This document shows positions 38,376-50,794 of a stretch of 64,000 nt of DNA, piece after piece. The position numbers and the translations under genes are program-made. This DNA comes from Glossina fuscipes (Eukaryota; Arthropoda; Insecta; Diptera; Glossinidae): the NCBI RefSeq assembly GCF_014805625.2, contig NW_023998427.1, forward strand, positions 1,926,092 to 1,990,091, written 5' to 3'. The notes beneath the pieces were generated by a model. The model had not been told where the DNA came from and ran no database searches. It saw nothing but the letters and a program-made list of their open reading frames with translations. Every line of letters starts with the position of its first letter. The first letter of the stretch is position 1.

Positions 38376-39994
38376 AGCAAAAAGTATGTTTAGGTATTTC
38401 AAAACATTGCTTACGAAACAACCAACAGAACTGCATCTGCTTAAGATGGAATTATGAAAGATAGAGAAAATAACAAAATAAAAATAAAAAAACTGTAGAC
38501 GGTAGTTGTCTTTTCCTTATACGAGACAAACACTTGGTCACATCGCTCGTGGACTTATCGTTGCCAATCGACTTAAAATTTGTCACTATAGTATACTGTT
38601 ACTATAGTATACTTACTGTTACAGTTACCGTAAGAAAACTCTTCGTAACACTCTCTATAAATTTCAATACTACCGTAGACAAAAAGGAACTGGACTGTTT
38701 TTTTTTTTTTTTTTTTTTAAATACCCGCGCTATAATATCGATGTGTATAAACTGCGATTTATGCTTACGCCACGAAAACAGCTTAAATATCTAGTGAATA
38801 TCGTGCCAACGGTGAGTTGCTGACAATAAGATTATTGTTTAAAAAAAAAAAAAAAAAAAAAAAACGTTCTATCACTAACCCAAAACGCACATGTCTCACA
38901 ATTTATGTCAGGTGGTCACAACAGTCTTACCAATCTAAAAACTAAACGTACACACATCGGCATTATACCGCGAATAATTTAAAGAACACAGTGTCGTTCT
39001 GTTTTATTCAATAAAGCAATTATAGGATTTTGTATTATATTTGGCATTAAATATGAGATTGAACTGATTGTTCAGTAAGTTTTGTACGGTATTACCAGCT
39101 TTTTGTTTTTTCGCTAAGTAAGTCGGTAACTTTTGTGATTAAGCATATGATCGACTTAAGTCTCGGAACCAACTAGCTGCTAGCTAAAATCAAACCAGGC
39201 TGCTTGAATATACAGTGGACTGATTAGCAAATTATCTTATTGGAGTTACGCAACCCAAAGTTATTATATATGATTTGAAAATTTTGTAACTAATGGGTAG
39301 GTAGTAGGGTTCGTGTTCAATATATCTGAACGAAATTATTAGTTAGTCAAGTTAGTCAGTCCAGCTGACCGTTTGTCATTCTTTATGGCGATTTTCAAAG
39401 CCATTAGGCTTGAAATGTAAAGTTAATCAATTAGTGATTACATATTTAGTATTGTATTGATTTTACAATCCCTTTCAAAAATTCCCTTTAAAAGTTTAAA
39501 AGATGCATCGCATCGATTCGATCTGTAGTAGATGTCGATTTGATATATCATATGGGGATTTCGGACAGCCGTTTAAAAATATAAAGAGGCAAATAATTTC
39601 TATCAGAGCATATATATATATATATTCAGAATGCTGCTAAGTTGAAGTCGTTAGTCGTTAATAGGCAACTAACTGAGGTCTCAGATCCGCGGTCTAGTTT
39701 AAACATGGATGTTAAAATTCGCCATAAAAGCTGAAAATAAGCTTATTCAGCCTATAGCGGATATTGGCTCAACCCTCTCAATGATCAAAGAGATAAAGCA
39801 TATTGATGGTAGCATACGTGCGAAATACCATACATTTAAAATTCGCCCCCAATCCTATAGGGCTGCTTTCTTCTCCACAGAAAATAGAAAATGATGATTT
39901 TACATTTTGTATGTATAATTGCTTAAGCTATTTGAAGCTTTGTCTTTTTAGATCATAAACTATTGAAATAGATTCGTTGCATAGCTGAAAGAAC

Positions 39995-40503
39995 CAGAAG
40001 AAATTTCTTCTTTTTTTGCTTGGCTAGCAATGAAACCGTATTATTGAAACGATTGGGAATGGCATTCTCAGTTAACCCATATGGTAGCCGTTTCCCCTCC
40101 TTTTGGGTTTTGCCCGCCGAATGTGAACGTCTAAAATGAGTTGATTTGTCAACTGCTAAGGTGTCCGAATGTTTTTTGCGAGTTTGAGCTGGTTTTTTCA
40201 TCAAACACGACTTGCAATTTATTTTCTTCGAATTGCTTTGGTTCTTCAGACCGTTCTTTGACATTGACATAAAAATTATCACTTTTAAGCCGTTGAAATC
40301 AGAACCGACAATCGGGATATGTTGGATTAGTACCATCATAAGCTTCTTCTGAACATATTTGGTGGGCTGCGGCGGCATATTTCTTCAAATCAAATAACAA
40401 AAGTAATGAATGTCGAAAATACAATTTTGTGCGCTGCATGCGATTAGCGTCGGCATACGCTGAATATCGCAAGAATGTTAAATGGAAAACTGGTATTTCC
40501 CTA
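39995..40503 (-). mobile_element. Mariner-family transposon remnant, copy M1
   Basis: On the minus strand this encodes the N-terminal DNA-binding half of a mariner transposase. Recognisable pieces are LLLLFDLKKYAAAAHQ (helix-turn-helix start), LKSDNFYVNVKERSEEPKQF, the DKST helix, and TQKEGKRLPYGLTENAIPNR ending in LLAKQKKKKFL. These lie in at least two frames, so it is frameshifted. The catalytic DD34D part is missing, the match stopping just before the expected TGDEKW block. DNA upstream of the frame (CAGTTTTCCATTTAACATTC on the minus strand) matches the leader of copy M3. Confidence 0.8.
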
Positions 40504-40952
40504 TTCTAGGCCAAAATTTTTTCAAGCATCTAATACAAAAAAGCCCTTTCTTCACTTTTTCTTTTTGAAAATTTATGAACCACACAAAAATCAATATTTC
40601 TTAAAAGTCTTGCGCAATTATGAGATTAAATGATTTTCTTTTCTTTGTTTTTTTTTTTTTAATTTAAGCATGGTCCCGCTACACTGCATACCGCAAAGAA
40701 CCTTGAATTGAAGATGTCTTCCGAGAAGGGCTAAGATGTTAACATTTTTTAATATTATTCCAAAACAAATTTCTTTTCTTGAATATATAATTATACGCCG
40801 TATAATTACCCCGAATATGATTATTCTGCTACTTTTACTTTCATCCAAAGAAATTGATGAGATTAATTGTCCTTCTAAAGCTAGAAAATTCATTAAACCT
40901 GTGTACAGTGATTTTCGCATCAGTTAAAGGCTTTAATACCCGTTGTCTATCA
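40504..40952 (+). other. AT-rich sequence between M1 and the initiator tRNA gene
   Basis: No gene was found. It contains a T-rich tract at 40648-40661 and otherwise unremarkable AT-rich sequence up to the tRNA 5' flank, which reads CCCGTTGTCTATCA. Confidence 0.6.
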
Positions 40953-41024
40953 AGCAGAGTGGCGCAGTGGAAGCGTGCTGGGCCCATAACCCAGAGGTCC
41001 GAGGATCGAAACCTTGTTCTGCTA
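40953..41024 (+). tRNA. tRNA-iMet: Initiator tRNA-Met (CAT)
   Basis: This 72-base gene has the features of a eukaryotic initiator tRNA. The acceptor stem is AGCAGAG paired with TTCTGCT, starting with the A1-U72 pair that marks initiators, and the discriminator is A at 41024. The anticodon CAT is at 40985-40987, with three consecutive G-C pairs below the loop (GGGCCCATAACCC). The T loop reads GATCGAAA instead of the usual TTC-containing form. The A box (TGGCGCAGTGG) and B box are intact. A T5 terminator follows at 41025-41029, and a longer T run at 41036-41047. One T in the 3' acceptor strand makes a G-U pair where the Drosophila gene, as I recall it, has C. The gene appears functional and lies inside the presumed Lim1 intron on the same strand. 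A decayed copy is at 19114-19185. Confidence 0.96.
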
Positions 41025-41047
41025 TTTTTATGGACTTTTTTTTTTTT
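41025..41047 (+). terminator. RNA polymerase III terminator for the initiator tRNA
   Basis: TTTTT begins directly after the discriminator base; a second run of 12 T backs it up. Confidence 0.88.
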
Positions 41048-41983
41048 GTTTTTTTTATATATCGTTTTCTTAAGTTATGCCATTGAAAGTATTTGCATAA
41101 AACTCATGTATAAATTATGTAAAGGGTTTGCCAATCATACAAAAATCGATGTTTCCAAAAACTCCTCCTCTTTAGACGTGGGAATGTACCTTAAATGATT
41201 TTCTGTTCTTTTTTTTCTCATTAATTCAAATTTTGACCAACACGCATGCCTCAGAGATGCTTAAATTGAGAACAGTGGCTCGCGATTTGTGCTTTTTAAT
41301 GTTTTTTAAAAGTAATTTTTTTTATTCATGCTTAGAGATGCGCCTAATGATCTCGTTGAATAGGGTTACCCGGATCTTTCTTTGAATTCCTAACGTATTT
41401 GTCGAAAAGCCCCATTTTTTTACGCTATTGCATTACTGTGGTGTCACCGCTTAAACTATATATACATATGTATATATCGTTAAGTTTCGTCCATTATGAC
41501 GTACGTTTAAGCATTTGATAAATATGCGCAATTTTAATCATATGAAAACTATCTTATATGGAATGGAGTTGCTTGCCAGCAAGCATGTCAGTGTAAAGTA
41601 AAATTTCGAAAGTTGTGACCTATAAGCGGGAGTCAAAAAGATCTGGATATGCATTAGCTAGAAAGATGGATTACCAACTTAAAATTTATTCGGAAAAAAA
41701 AATTAAATCAATTGACATAATGAAAGACGGGTCTACGTGAAGTCGTTCTAGGTGTTAAATGCATCCATGCAAACTTAAATACCCTCAATAGTCCACACAC
41801 GTAACCACATTTGCCTGTAAGCCAAACTAAATGATATCGCATCATATGATAGATGGATAGATTAGTTGTTCCCTTGAATAATCGCTTGATAAATATTAGT
41901 ATCACACCATACCATAATAGCGTAGCCCAGCAGCGTAGCGTAAAGTAAAAAATAATACTCTTCTTTATTTACGAATGGGTAAG

Positions 41984-42020
<37 letters not shown>

Positions 42021-42816
42021 CTCATTTTCTAATGGTTGGTTTTTATGCTTTTATTGAAATCGTGGAAAGTATGAAAATGTGTGTAAGTATAAGAAAACAG
42101 ACCTATCGTCATTAAAGTCTTATTGCCTGCTCGCAGTTTTAACAATTATCATAAAACTTATTCTCGTGTTCGCCTCTACACTAACGCCGATAAATACTAC
42201 GTTCAATAATGAAGGGGAATATAATCATTATACCTATACTTACGCCTCGACAGTTAATGTGAACATGATTTTTTTCTTTTTGTTGAGTTGGTACAATTAT
42301 AACTAATAAGGCGTTTTTGCACGAAAGACTTCCAAAAGCAGAGAAGGAAAAAGTACTTGAGTATATGCATACCTTAGAACAGGAGCTCGAAAAGTGAAAT
42401 GATTTTTTTACCTATCGCGTCTTTCCTCTAAGACTTTATCTACGCCAAATTTTAGGGAAAACAAAATGATGAAGATTTGTGATTATCTTTAGGCAACGTC
42501 AATTGATTTCCCTTTAAAAAGCTCTAAGAACTGATTTAATGAAATTTGTAAAATTTCCAACTTATTTATTTAGAAATTTGATTTGCTCCTTCTTCGAGAG
42601 ACTGTTTGAAAGTGTGATACGCAATAACATGCTTTAATCTTTGTATGCACCCAACAAATATACATTTACGGTGAATAACATATTTGTCTGCGTGCTTTTA
42701 TACATACATAATAGTGAAGACTAAACACTCATTTACCGAAAACTGTCAGTGGCTTCCGCCAAACGTGTTGTGGATACCATGACAAAACATATATATAACA
42801 TACATTATATAGATGA

Positions 42817-42853
<37 letters not shown>

Positions 42854-43839
42854 TAGGTACATACGTATAAATGTGCAATATAAATGACATTACCACATGT
42901 TGGGTTCCCAACCGTGTCTATATCTATCACTGTGCATTTCACATTTCTTTCAAGTTCATGTCACACACACATTACACATACGTACGTCGTATAGTTTATT
43001 TGTATATATATATGGATTATACGTAAGCATGGGGTTACATGCAAGTCTTTCAAATCGGCATTCGCGTGTTAATCTTCGCTTTAATAAAGTGTGGACAACA
43101 CACAAGAACATTAAACGCACAGATGCTCTTTTATACCGCACAAGTACACAAGTTACCTAGTGTAGCTATTGACTATACATATATATACATAATATTATGG
43201 TAATATGCATCCGCGGCCACATAAATAGCACACTTCACCTTGCGAATAAACACATAGATTCATATATATGACGATAATTATAAAAAAAGTAGAGAGAATA
43301 TAAAAAAAAACTTACTTTCGACTATATAAAAATAATAAAACATGTTTGAGTAGCTAAAGCAAAATAATCTCCAAGGTGTAAAAATTCCTTAGGCGTGAGG
43401 CAACTTCTATTAGTGCCCTCCTAAAAGAACGATAATGATTCTTAACTTGTATAAGTAAGAAAAAAAAAGTGCGTCTGCAATATTTACGGAATATCACGTT
43501 TTAAGGAGCGTTCGAAAAATGATTTTTCAAAATAAAGGATCATTTAAATAATGCCTAGCTTTTTGGACAAAAACGCGGGAACAAACTTAATCTTCTAAAA
43601 TTAAATATACGCGCACAGGATCCATGTTTCTCAAATAATGCGTGTGTGCGCGATGAGACCAAAGTTAACACAATTAAAACAGATGACAGCTCGCGTCTGT
43701 ATTAGAAGGTTTAAAAACCAGACGCATATACGCATACAGAGTAAAGCGTATCCAAAACACTACTAAAACTAATAGTCTGAAGTACTTTTCCATAACAAAT
43801 ACCAGACCTTAGTATAAGCATAAAGTTGGAAAAAGTTAT
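41048..43839 (+). other. Lim1: Presumed Lim1 intron; simple repeats only
   Basis: No gene was found. The stretch contains (AT)n at 41986-42018 and 42821-42850 and AT-rich unique sequence. Confidence 0.55.
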
Positions 43840-43847
43840 GTTCTGAT

Positions 43848-44039
43848 CCGCATCAGTGGACGAGTAGGCAAGAGTCTCGACTAGCAACTCAATGGTCGTG
43901 GGTTCAAATCTCAAGTGCGGTAGAGTTCTTAATAAAAGCCGAAAGCCTTAGATGCTAGTGCTTTAAGACTTTAGTCTTAGAATTTATTCTATGGCTAAAT
44001 TTATTATAATACTAATAATAATAATAATAATAATAATAA
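43848..44039 (+). mobile_element. tRNA-derived SINE, single-headed copy 2 with target-site duplication
   Basis: The tRNA-like head (CGCATCAGTGGACGAGTAGG) has a B box, GGTTCAAATCT, at 43901-43911, followed by GCGGTAGAG. The body (AATAAAAGCCGAAAGCC, GCTTTAAGACTTTAG) matches the copy at 14811. The element ends in nine or so AAT units at 44013-44039. The direct repeat GTTCTGAT flanks it exactly (43840-43847 and 44040-44047), as expected for target-primed insertion. This is the best preserved copy. It is non-autonomous, and no partner LINE was recognised in the window. Confidence 0.82.
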
Positions 44040-44484
44040 GTTCTGATTCTTAACCATTGAAAGGCAAATATCGAGGCAAGAATCGACTCCCCACTCACGA
44101 TAAGAGGTAAACGTGTTATGCGTTTTAAAGCAAAATTTGTAAATGATTTGTAAAGGATTTAGGAAAGGAAAAAAGAACATTTTTAGAACGGCCAGCAAAA
44201 ACTGCCAATCGCCCTAGGAAAACCGATGGACAAAATTTAGAAAGAAATTTTGAAATTCTTACTTTACGTTTATGGAGACAGGGCAGATACGTGTCAATGT
44301 TGTAGTTTGCATAGGTATCATAGCAGCTCTGTAATTCTAATTTCATACCGAAGAAGAGAGGAGAGCAGAAACTTGTTCAAAGCATGAATCGTAGTTGGCA
44401 AGTGGTAATAAACATTTTGATATACATCGCGATATGTTATCTTAACTTTTAACTGCTATTATTAGGTTCTAGCATTAATTTTGA

Positions 44485-45317
44485 TCAGGGACTACAAGTA
44501 AAAATGAGAAAGTAACGCGAAGTACTAGTGCACATGACGGTTAAATTCGATGCTTTTTAACCTTTCTCTACCTAAAATAACGGTCTTCAAGTTACTATTA
44601 TTGAGATATTTAGCGCATACAGACGCTAATCTTGAAATTGCATTTTCGACATTCATTAGTTTCATTGCTGGCCAGGTAAAGAAAAGAAGCGTTTTTTAGA
44701 AGACTGGTGATGAAAAGTCTGTCAATTACGACAATCCCTAGCAAGACAGCAAGCCAGAAAATTATATTCGGTCGAGACCGCTGATACTGATCAAAAATAT
44801 ATATGTACTTTATGGGGTCTCTGAAGCTTCCTTCTGGACGTTGCAAACGTTTTGACAAAATGCATATAGCTTTTAGCCTTCGGTGATCGAGCCATCCACA
44901 TCGACTCCGAACTGCAATATTCATGGCCGTAACATTTTGCTGTGCATATGGTGGAATCAGCATCGTATGGCATATTACGAGCTGCTACAACCAAACGAAA
45001 CTGTTACTGCAAATGACTACCGGCATCGATTGAACAAATTGAGCGGTGTACTATTGCCGGAGAGACCAGTCTAAAGTGGCCATCATACGAATTGAGTGAA
45101 AATGCTATTTTGACCACTTATCGCGAGTATTGTCAAGGATACACTATTGCACCTCAGCCAGGAAGTCCTGCCACGCCCAGCTTAATTTGCAAAAGTGCGA
45201 AGGTGGGTCAATGATTGAGTCGCTGCGAAACCAATATCGTTCTTTCGATCCGTAATACTCATGTTGTCAGCAAGATTGGGAAAAGTTGTGGAAAGTGATG
45301 GAAAATAATTCGATTAA
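44485..45317 (+). mobile_element. Mariner-family transposon remnant, copy M2, rearranged
   Basis: The leader (AAAGTAACGCGAAGTACT at 44510 onward) matches copy M3. The central transposase segment is at 44883-45074: ILLCIWWNQHRMAYYELLQP then NETVTANDYRHRLNKLS and ERP, where mariners usually have IWWD, so that Asp is Asn here. Next come LIASIVKDTLLHLSQEVLPR (about 45117-45176), then a deletion of the SPDLAPSDYHLF-type block that carries the third catalytic Asp. The C-terminal frame follows at 45192-45317: VRRWVND, stop, VAAKP, FFRSVILMLSARLGKVVESD, GK, stop, FD and a final TAA. Between ERP and LIAS lies an out-of-order piece related to KRLPYELTENAI. An R1 fragment occupies 44755-44882. It cannot encode an active transposase. 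Confidence 0.8.
44755..44882 (+). repeat. R1 dispersed repeat fragment inside mariner copy M2
   Basis: It contains AAAATTATATTCGGTCG, GACCGCTGATACTGATCA, TATGTACTTTATGGGGTCTC and GACGTTGCAAACGTTTTGAC, closely matching the 5' end and the 3' half of R1. The middle of R1 is absent. It separates the mariner leader from the transposase segment. Confidence 0.75.
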
Positions 45318-45629
45318 CATTGTGAGAACTATTTTTGTCCAAAAATCTGTTGGTGGGGTAGCTCAGCGATTCCAGGTTTTTTGTTCATAAGAAATTGCTT
45401 TTGTACCGACTTCATGGCTTTCTTTTCTCAATTCGGATTTATATAAGAGTTTTTGTATTCAGTTAAAATATTGTTTCTCTTGAAAAATTCCGAGTATTTT
45501 TTAATTGACATTTACAATTTACCTTTTTCTATCTTAAAGATAAGTTCAGCTTTCTTAATCTAAAGACCTAGCACCACCATCATTTTAACCACACCAACCA
45601 GAGTAAAACGTCCACACTCACCTTCTCTA
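45318..45629 (+). other. Sequence between M2 and the tandem repeat
   Basis: No gene was found. A GGGGTAGCTCAGCG string at 45355 resembles a tRNA A box but has no partner B box. Confidence 0.5.
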
Positions 45630-45865
45630 ACTTACTCTAGCACTGACTAACCTGGCTAAACTTCGGCTTAAACTAATTATTCTCAACTTCTTGTGATTTC
45701 TCTTTACTCTAATTTCTCTTTACTTAGTCCTAACTCTCTTAGCCTAACTTACTCTAGTACTGACAAACTTACTAGACTTCGGCTTAAGGTAATTATTCTC
45801 AACTTCTTCTGATTTCTCTCTACTTAATCCTAACTCTCTTAGCCTAACTTACTCTAGCACTCCCC
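45630..45865. repeat. Tandem repeat, period about 100-116 bp, about 2.2 copies
   Basis: The string AACTTACTCTAG recurs at 45630, 45746 and 45846. Units share CTTCGGCTTAA, TAATTATTCTCAACTTCTT, GATTTCTCT and TCCTAACTCTCTTAGCC. The first unit is 16 bp longer, because a TCTCTTTACT-type stretch is internally doubled. The array ends at CTCCCCCTTAGAGACGAAG. The origin is unknown. Confidence 0.85.
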
Positions 45866-48189
45866 CTTAGAGACGAAGAACTTGTGAGGCCAAAACGAGA
45901 GAGGCGACTTTGGTTCGTCACAACATATATTGTATAATTTTTGTCAATAAATGCCTTTTTCAACTGAAAAAATGATTAAGCAATCACCGAAGCGTAGATC
46001 CAAGTCTCAACTTATTTCATTTCGCAAACAAAACTTAATGCATCTTCTGGGCTCGAAAAAAATACTGTTTGTATCGTGCAAAATTAAGCCCAACTGAAAC
46101 ACTAACGATGATTACGACGTGAAGTTCGACTCAGGTGTCTATCACAGTGCTATCACCCATTTGGGAAAAAAAATTTGTGATAATTGATATACCCGCGCAA
46201 TTTAGCTTGAGTATTGATTGGTCTTTCTTTTTGGTCAACGTATTACATGCGAAAGTGTCGCGAACCATTTAATCGAAAATTTTTTATGTTTCAAATTTGT
46301 TACACGTAAATTTTGCAGCGATTTCCTTCGCCATTTGCTCGTGGCCGTATGTAGGCTGTATTACGGATATATGATAAAGCGGAAATTGCGGAACCTACAC
46401 AAAAAGTAGACCAAACATATTAAATCCCACTCTCGCTGCCGCATTCGCTCTACTCAACAAACTTTTTACACGTAATACACATAATACACGTGCTTTGTAG
46501 CACGCAGTCTGATGTCTCTTTAGAAACAAAACCAAGTGATTTACACTATAGGCAATCAACTCCTTCTGCAATCGATCTGCAACTAACTCTCTTCACTCAC
46601 AATATGACGAGATTCACGCCTTCTCGATTTCAAAGAAATAAGTCGCGTTCAATTCAACTGTCAATTGCACGGATAAACGATAACAAACGATAAATTTGCT
46701 TATTGCCGGAGTCGTTAAGATGTATATAAGCGTAATCTAGCCAGATGATTTTCTTTAAAAAGAAAAAAATCTCATCGTGGAAACGATTATTTCAATGAAA
46801 ACATTTCGATTCATTTCCTCGCTTCATAAAAGTAACAGGCAATGCGAATAGGTCCAAAGCTCGTTGCTTCTAAGGAAGCATTGCAATCTGAAGTTGCTGG
46901 AAATGGCCGGCGATTCTGTTCGTGTTCGATGTCGTGAACGAGACGAACATTTAAGTGGCCCAGCTTGTATAAGAAGAGGAACCAAAGGGATTAAAAACTT
47001 TTCTCTTCTTTCTGGTAAATCTGTGACTTCATGTAAATAATGAGAACATGGGAAAATCCCAACAACACTACAAAAGAGGTGTCTTTTAAACTTGCGGAAA
47101 ACGATCATGTCTGATGCATATATTAGGGATGTTTCGCTTATTATTGGGCAATTGGAAATGCGAGGCAGCTTATCTTGTTTCGTCGAAAACTTAGTTTTCT
47201 TCTCTTTCGTTTCGGTGTTTATAGTGAAAAAACTTGACTAATGCCACTGTGTTTCTTCAACTCATATAAATTCTGATAATTAACCACACACGTATGGTTC
47301 TCACATGCAGCAATGACTGCTTTTTTGATTAAGCGCCAAATATGTAGATTAAAAATATGACAGAAGGATAGGCGACGTGAAGAGAGCGATTTTTTGCAAT
47401 GTTTGCGGCCCAAGAACTCAATTCGCTATAGGAGCAAAAGTAAAACTCGTCAGTTGAGCATCTTACATGTCAGATTTTCTTCATGCTCCAACCTTACATT
47501 AACTCCGATGGTTTTTGAAGACTATTCTTAGAATGATCTCAGATTCACTTCGATTATTGCTTAACGGCTCTACTAATTATTGGCAAATGTCTCTTCGGAG
47601 CGTCGAATATAAATTTTAGTGTTAGTTTTAGTAGTAAAAATATAAGCAATTGTAAGCTCTTATCGATTCCCGGTTTTTCATTGACAGGCTGTAAATAATT
47701 TGAATATTTATCATGTATTATTTTCAAAACTTCTATCATTCGAATATATGAATAACTGTACAGGCGAGGGATGCATGTACAAGCATTCACAGTTAGATAT
47801 ATGTGCGTTAGCATATACAAAACCATTTTGATATCTTTGAAGCTGTTTAATAAATTTTCCCATTTTAACGGATTTCAAATATCGCAAAACATTGATCTTT
47901 TGACATACTACTTTGTTTGTAGGAGATATTACATACACATAAACACGCTTATACAATACATGTACTTTTTCTTTTTTCTATGCTATAATAATAAGATTTT
48001 TTATTTGTACAACAAACTACTTGATATGAAAGATAAATATCAATATTAAATAAAAACAGTGTTACACAAAAACACACGCACACACGGTCATGCGCCCATT
48101 TTTCACATAAATATTAGCATCAATAGTTACTTGCACATACGTACGTAGTGAGAAAACAACGGACCTATGAAACTAAGCTGGATAGAAAC
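45866..48189 (+). other. Lim1: Presumed Lim1 intron; no gene seen
   Basis: This is AT-rich unique sequence. A 94-codon minus-strand ORF at 46824-47108 has no recognisable domain. There are fewer microsatellites here than in the flanks. Confidence 0.5.
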
Positions 48190-48718
48190 ACAGAAGACAA
48201 TTATATTCAGCTGTAACCGAATCTTTTCCACTCGCCTCCATTACCTTGACAAAAATTTAACAAAAAAAAGAAAAAAAATGTCATCTCGATACTTTCCGAT
48301 ATTGAGTGAAAGTGGCCCATTTTCTCTATTTTTATACGTATACTGTAGGAACGCCTAGGTCTATATATTTACCGTTATGTCTATTATCTTTTTAAGAACA
48401 ATAAGCAAACAACTTAGATTTTCTTCTCTGTGGACATGTCCTGCAATCGATTTGGCCCATTCTAAATATGAACCTTGTGTGCGGGAGTTTGCAATATTCT
48501 TACCCCATTTGGAGCCGATATCCTAATTATTATGATTTCTTCATATACACACAAACTTCATGACAGACGGACAAACAGACATGCTTATGACCAAGAATAT
48601 GCCTAAATACATATTATATATATACTTTGGAGAGACTGTGAAATCACCTTCTGGTTGGTGCAAATGTTTCAATAAAATAAATATATCCGCAAATTGTGGT
48701 GGTTGATATAAAAATCAC
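48190..48718 (+). repeat. R1 dispersed repeat, diverged + copy
   Basis: It opens with ACAATTATATTCAGCTGTAA, has ATGACAGACGGACAAACAGA at 48561, and ends with TATATACTTTGGAGAGAC, CTTCTGGTTGGTGCAAATG, TTTCAATAAAATAAATATA and GTGGTTGATATAAAAA, the diverged R1 3' end. Its middle differs from the reference copy. Confidence 0.6.
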
Positions 48719-49698
48719 AATATATATATATATATATGTTTATGTAAATATGTGCATGTATATGCTCATCATAACAAATATCAATTTCAGGTAATCCTTT
48801 TCAAAATCTCATCTCGTTTACCCACAAACGCGTTCAAATGTGAAAAATCGTTGTTTTTCTTTTCCGTGCTTAGCCACTGAAAGAATGGTGTTTGCATTAA
48901 ATTTAAACAAAACCTGAGGCGTTAGAACATTTGTTTTTCTAAATATTTAAGAGGCAAACGGAAAGAGAGAGAAAAACAAACCGATATAATATATAAAAAA
49001 AACAACGCCCAACATTTTCATAAATATTATGTGTGTGGCATTGAGTTCGATTGCAATATTGAACAACTGCGAAATTATTGCAGGAGTATATCACTACCTG
49101 CCTCGTTCACATCTTCATATCTATAAAAAAGAGAAAAAATTTCTGTGGCGATATGCTAGACATAAATTGATAAACTTTCACTATGCATTGTTAACGAGGA
49201 AAAGAAAAATGCAAACATAGGCTTGGGAGAAATAATTGCGTAGAACTTTGCGATTCCGGTTAATATCTGTATTAAAAGGTAGTTACATACGCTACAAAAG
49301 GTTACGAAGAGTATTCCAAATTCGACCAATTTAATAACTAATACGGCTTTCTTGTTCTTTTTGTTTTTTTTTTTTTCTACTTCTTTGGTCTCTTATATGT
49401 CGTTCGTTTTTCTTGCTATGATAGCTTCCCGCCAAACAGACAACATTGTTACTTAATGCCAATCAAAACAATCGCATGTTTGAATGCTTTGAAATACTTT
49501 TTGCCAATTTATCCATTTTAGGGTTGCTGTTGTTGCTGCTCTTGTTCTAGTGTGTACTTCTGTACTTAGCTACACACGTTCGTTGATCCAATGCTAGGGC
49601 ATATCTATTGAAACGAAATCTTTTGCTCTATGTGTGTGCGCGTATGTGTGTGTTTGTGTTCAGTCTATGTTGAGTATCGATTTCATAGAGAGCAAGAG

Positions 49699-49744
49699 AC
49701 GTACGTACGTATGTACTTACGTACGTACATATGTACGTACTTAC
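49699..49744. repeat. ACGT-rich palindromic repeat
   Basis: Alternating GTAC/ACGT units include a perfect 20-bp palindrome, GTACGTACATATGTACGTAC, at 49721-49740. Confidence 0.9.
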
Positions 49745-49985
49745 ATTCGTAAATAGCAGAAATCGTCTTTTTCTTTCAATTCTAACTTTTCGCCTGATAT
49801 ATTGTTGTGAATTTTTGGATTATATCGAAGCCTTTACATATTTAGATGTACATCTATTTACCTATATATATGTATGTATGTATGTATATATGTATAATAT
49901 TATTTGTTATTGCTGTCAGGATTGTGATTTCTTTTGGCATATTTCGCTCCACGTAGGTATCGATTATATAAATGCTTATATGCTT

Positions 49986-50021
<36 letters not shown>

Positions 50022-50794
50022 AGTTACGAAAACTATATTATTAAGAATTTATCAAACATTTACAACTTTCTACTACCGAGTTAAGTGACTTTGTATTTAC
50101 ATAAAACATCTATAAAGATATTACATAAATGAAATGATTCACTCATAAATTCACAATACTTCACAAACGGTCATCCGGCTAATATTCGAATTCCCCTCAC
50201 GGGTCATTTCTGGACTAATTCAACTTGCGGACACTTTGTTTTCGTACAAACATTGCAACAAGAAACGATAGCCTTAAATGATTTTCTAAATATAAATTAT
50301 TTTCGTTCGCCTTGGAATGATTCAGGCCAGTTAAACGAATCTATATAAAATATATAAAATGAAGAATCAATATTTTGTTGTTTTTAAACCCTGGCCATGC
50401 AAACATTTCGCTTTCAATAAAATTTGTCTACGTACGACTAAATAGCTATGTAAATGTCGATCAATGAAGATATTCAGCATATATTGAGGGGCTCATGAAT
50501 TCAAAAAAAAAAAAAAATAATAAAAATTTTATCATTCCTTAGGAAAATTAAATGATAAAAATAAACCAGAGCTTATAAGTTTATAAAGGATCCTTCAGAA
50601 TCCGCTATTTTATCGAAATTTGGCCTTTTAATGTTCTATTACTTTTTAGGTAGATTCATAAGATATTCGCTGCTTGCCAGAACGTCCCAATAAATTGGTT
50701 ATGTATGCCTTGAAACAATTCATTCTGTGCGCATGGCTTATGGTTCGCTCATGTTGAAAGTCAAAGGCTTGCAGAGAAGCGCTTTAAAAGCGGA

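Noticed and set aside
45353..45375. GGGGTAGCTCAGCG as the start of a tRNA gene
   Set aside because: No B box or matching acceptor strand occurs in the next 100 bases.
50160..50215. Reverse-strand GGAATTCGAATAT resembling a B box
   Set aside because: There is no A box at the right distance and no match to the SINE heads.
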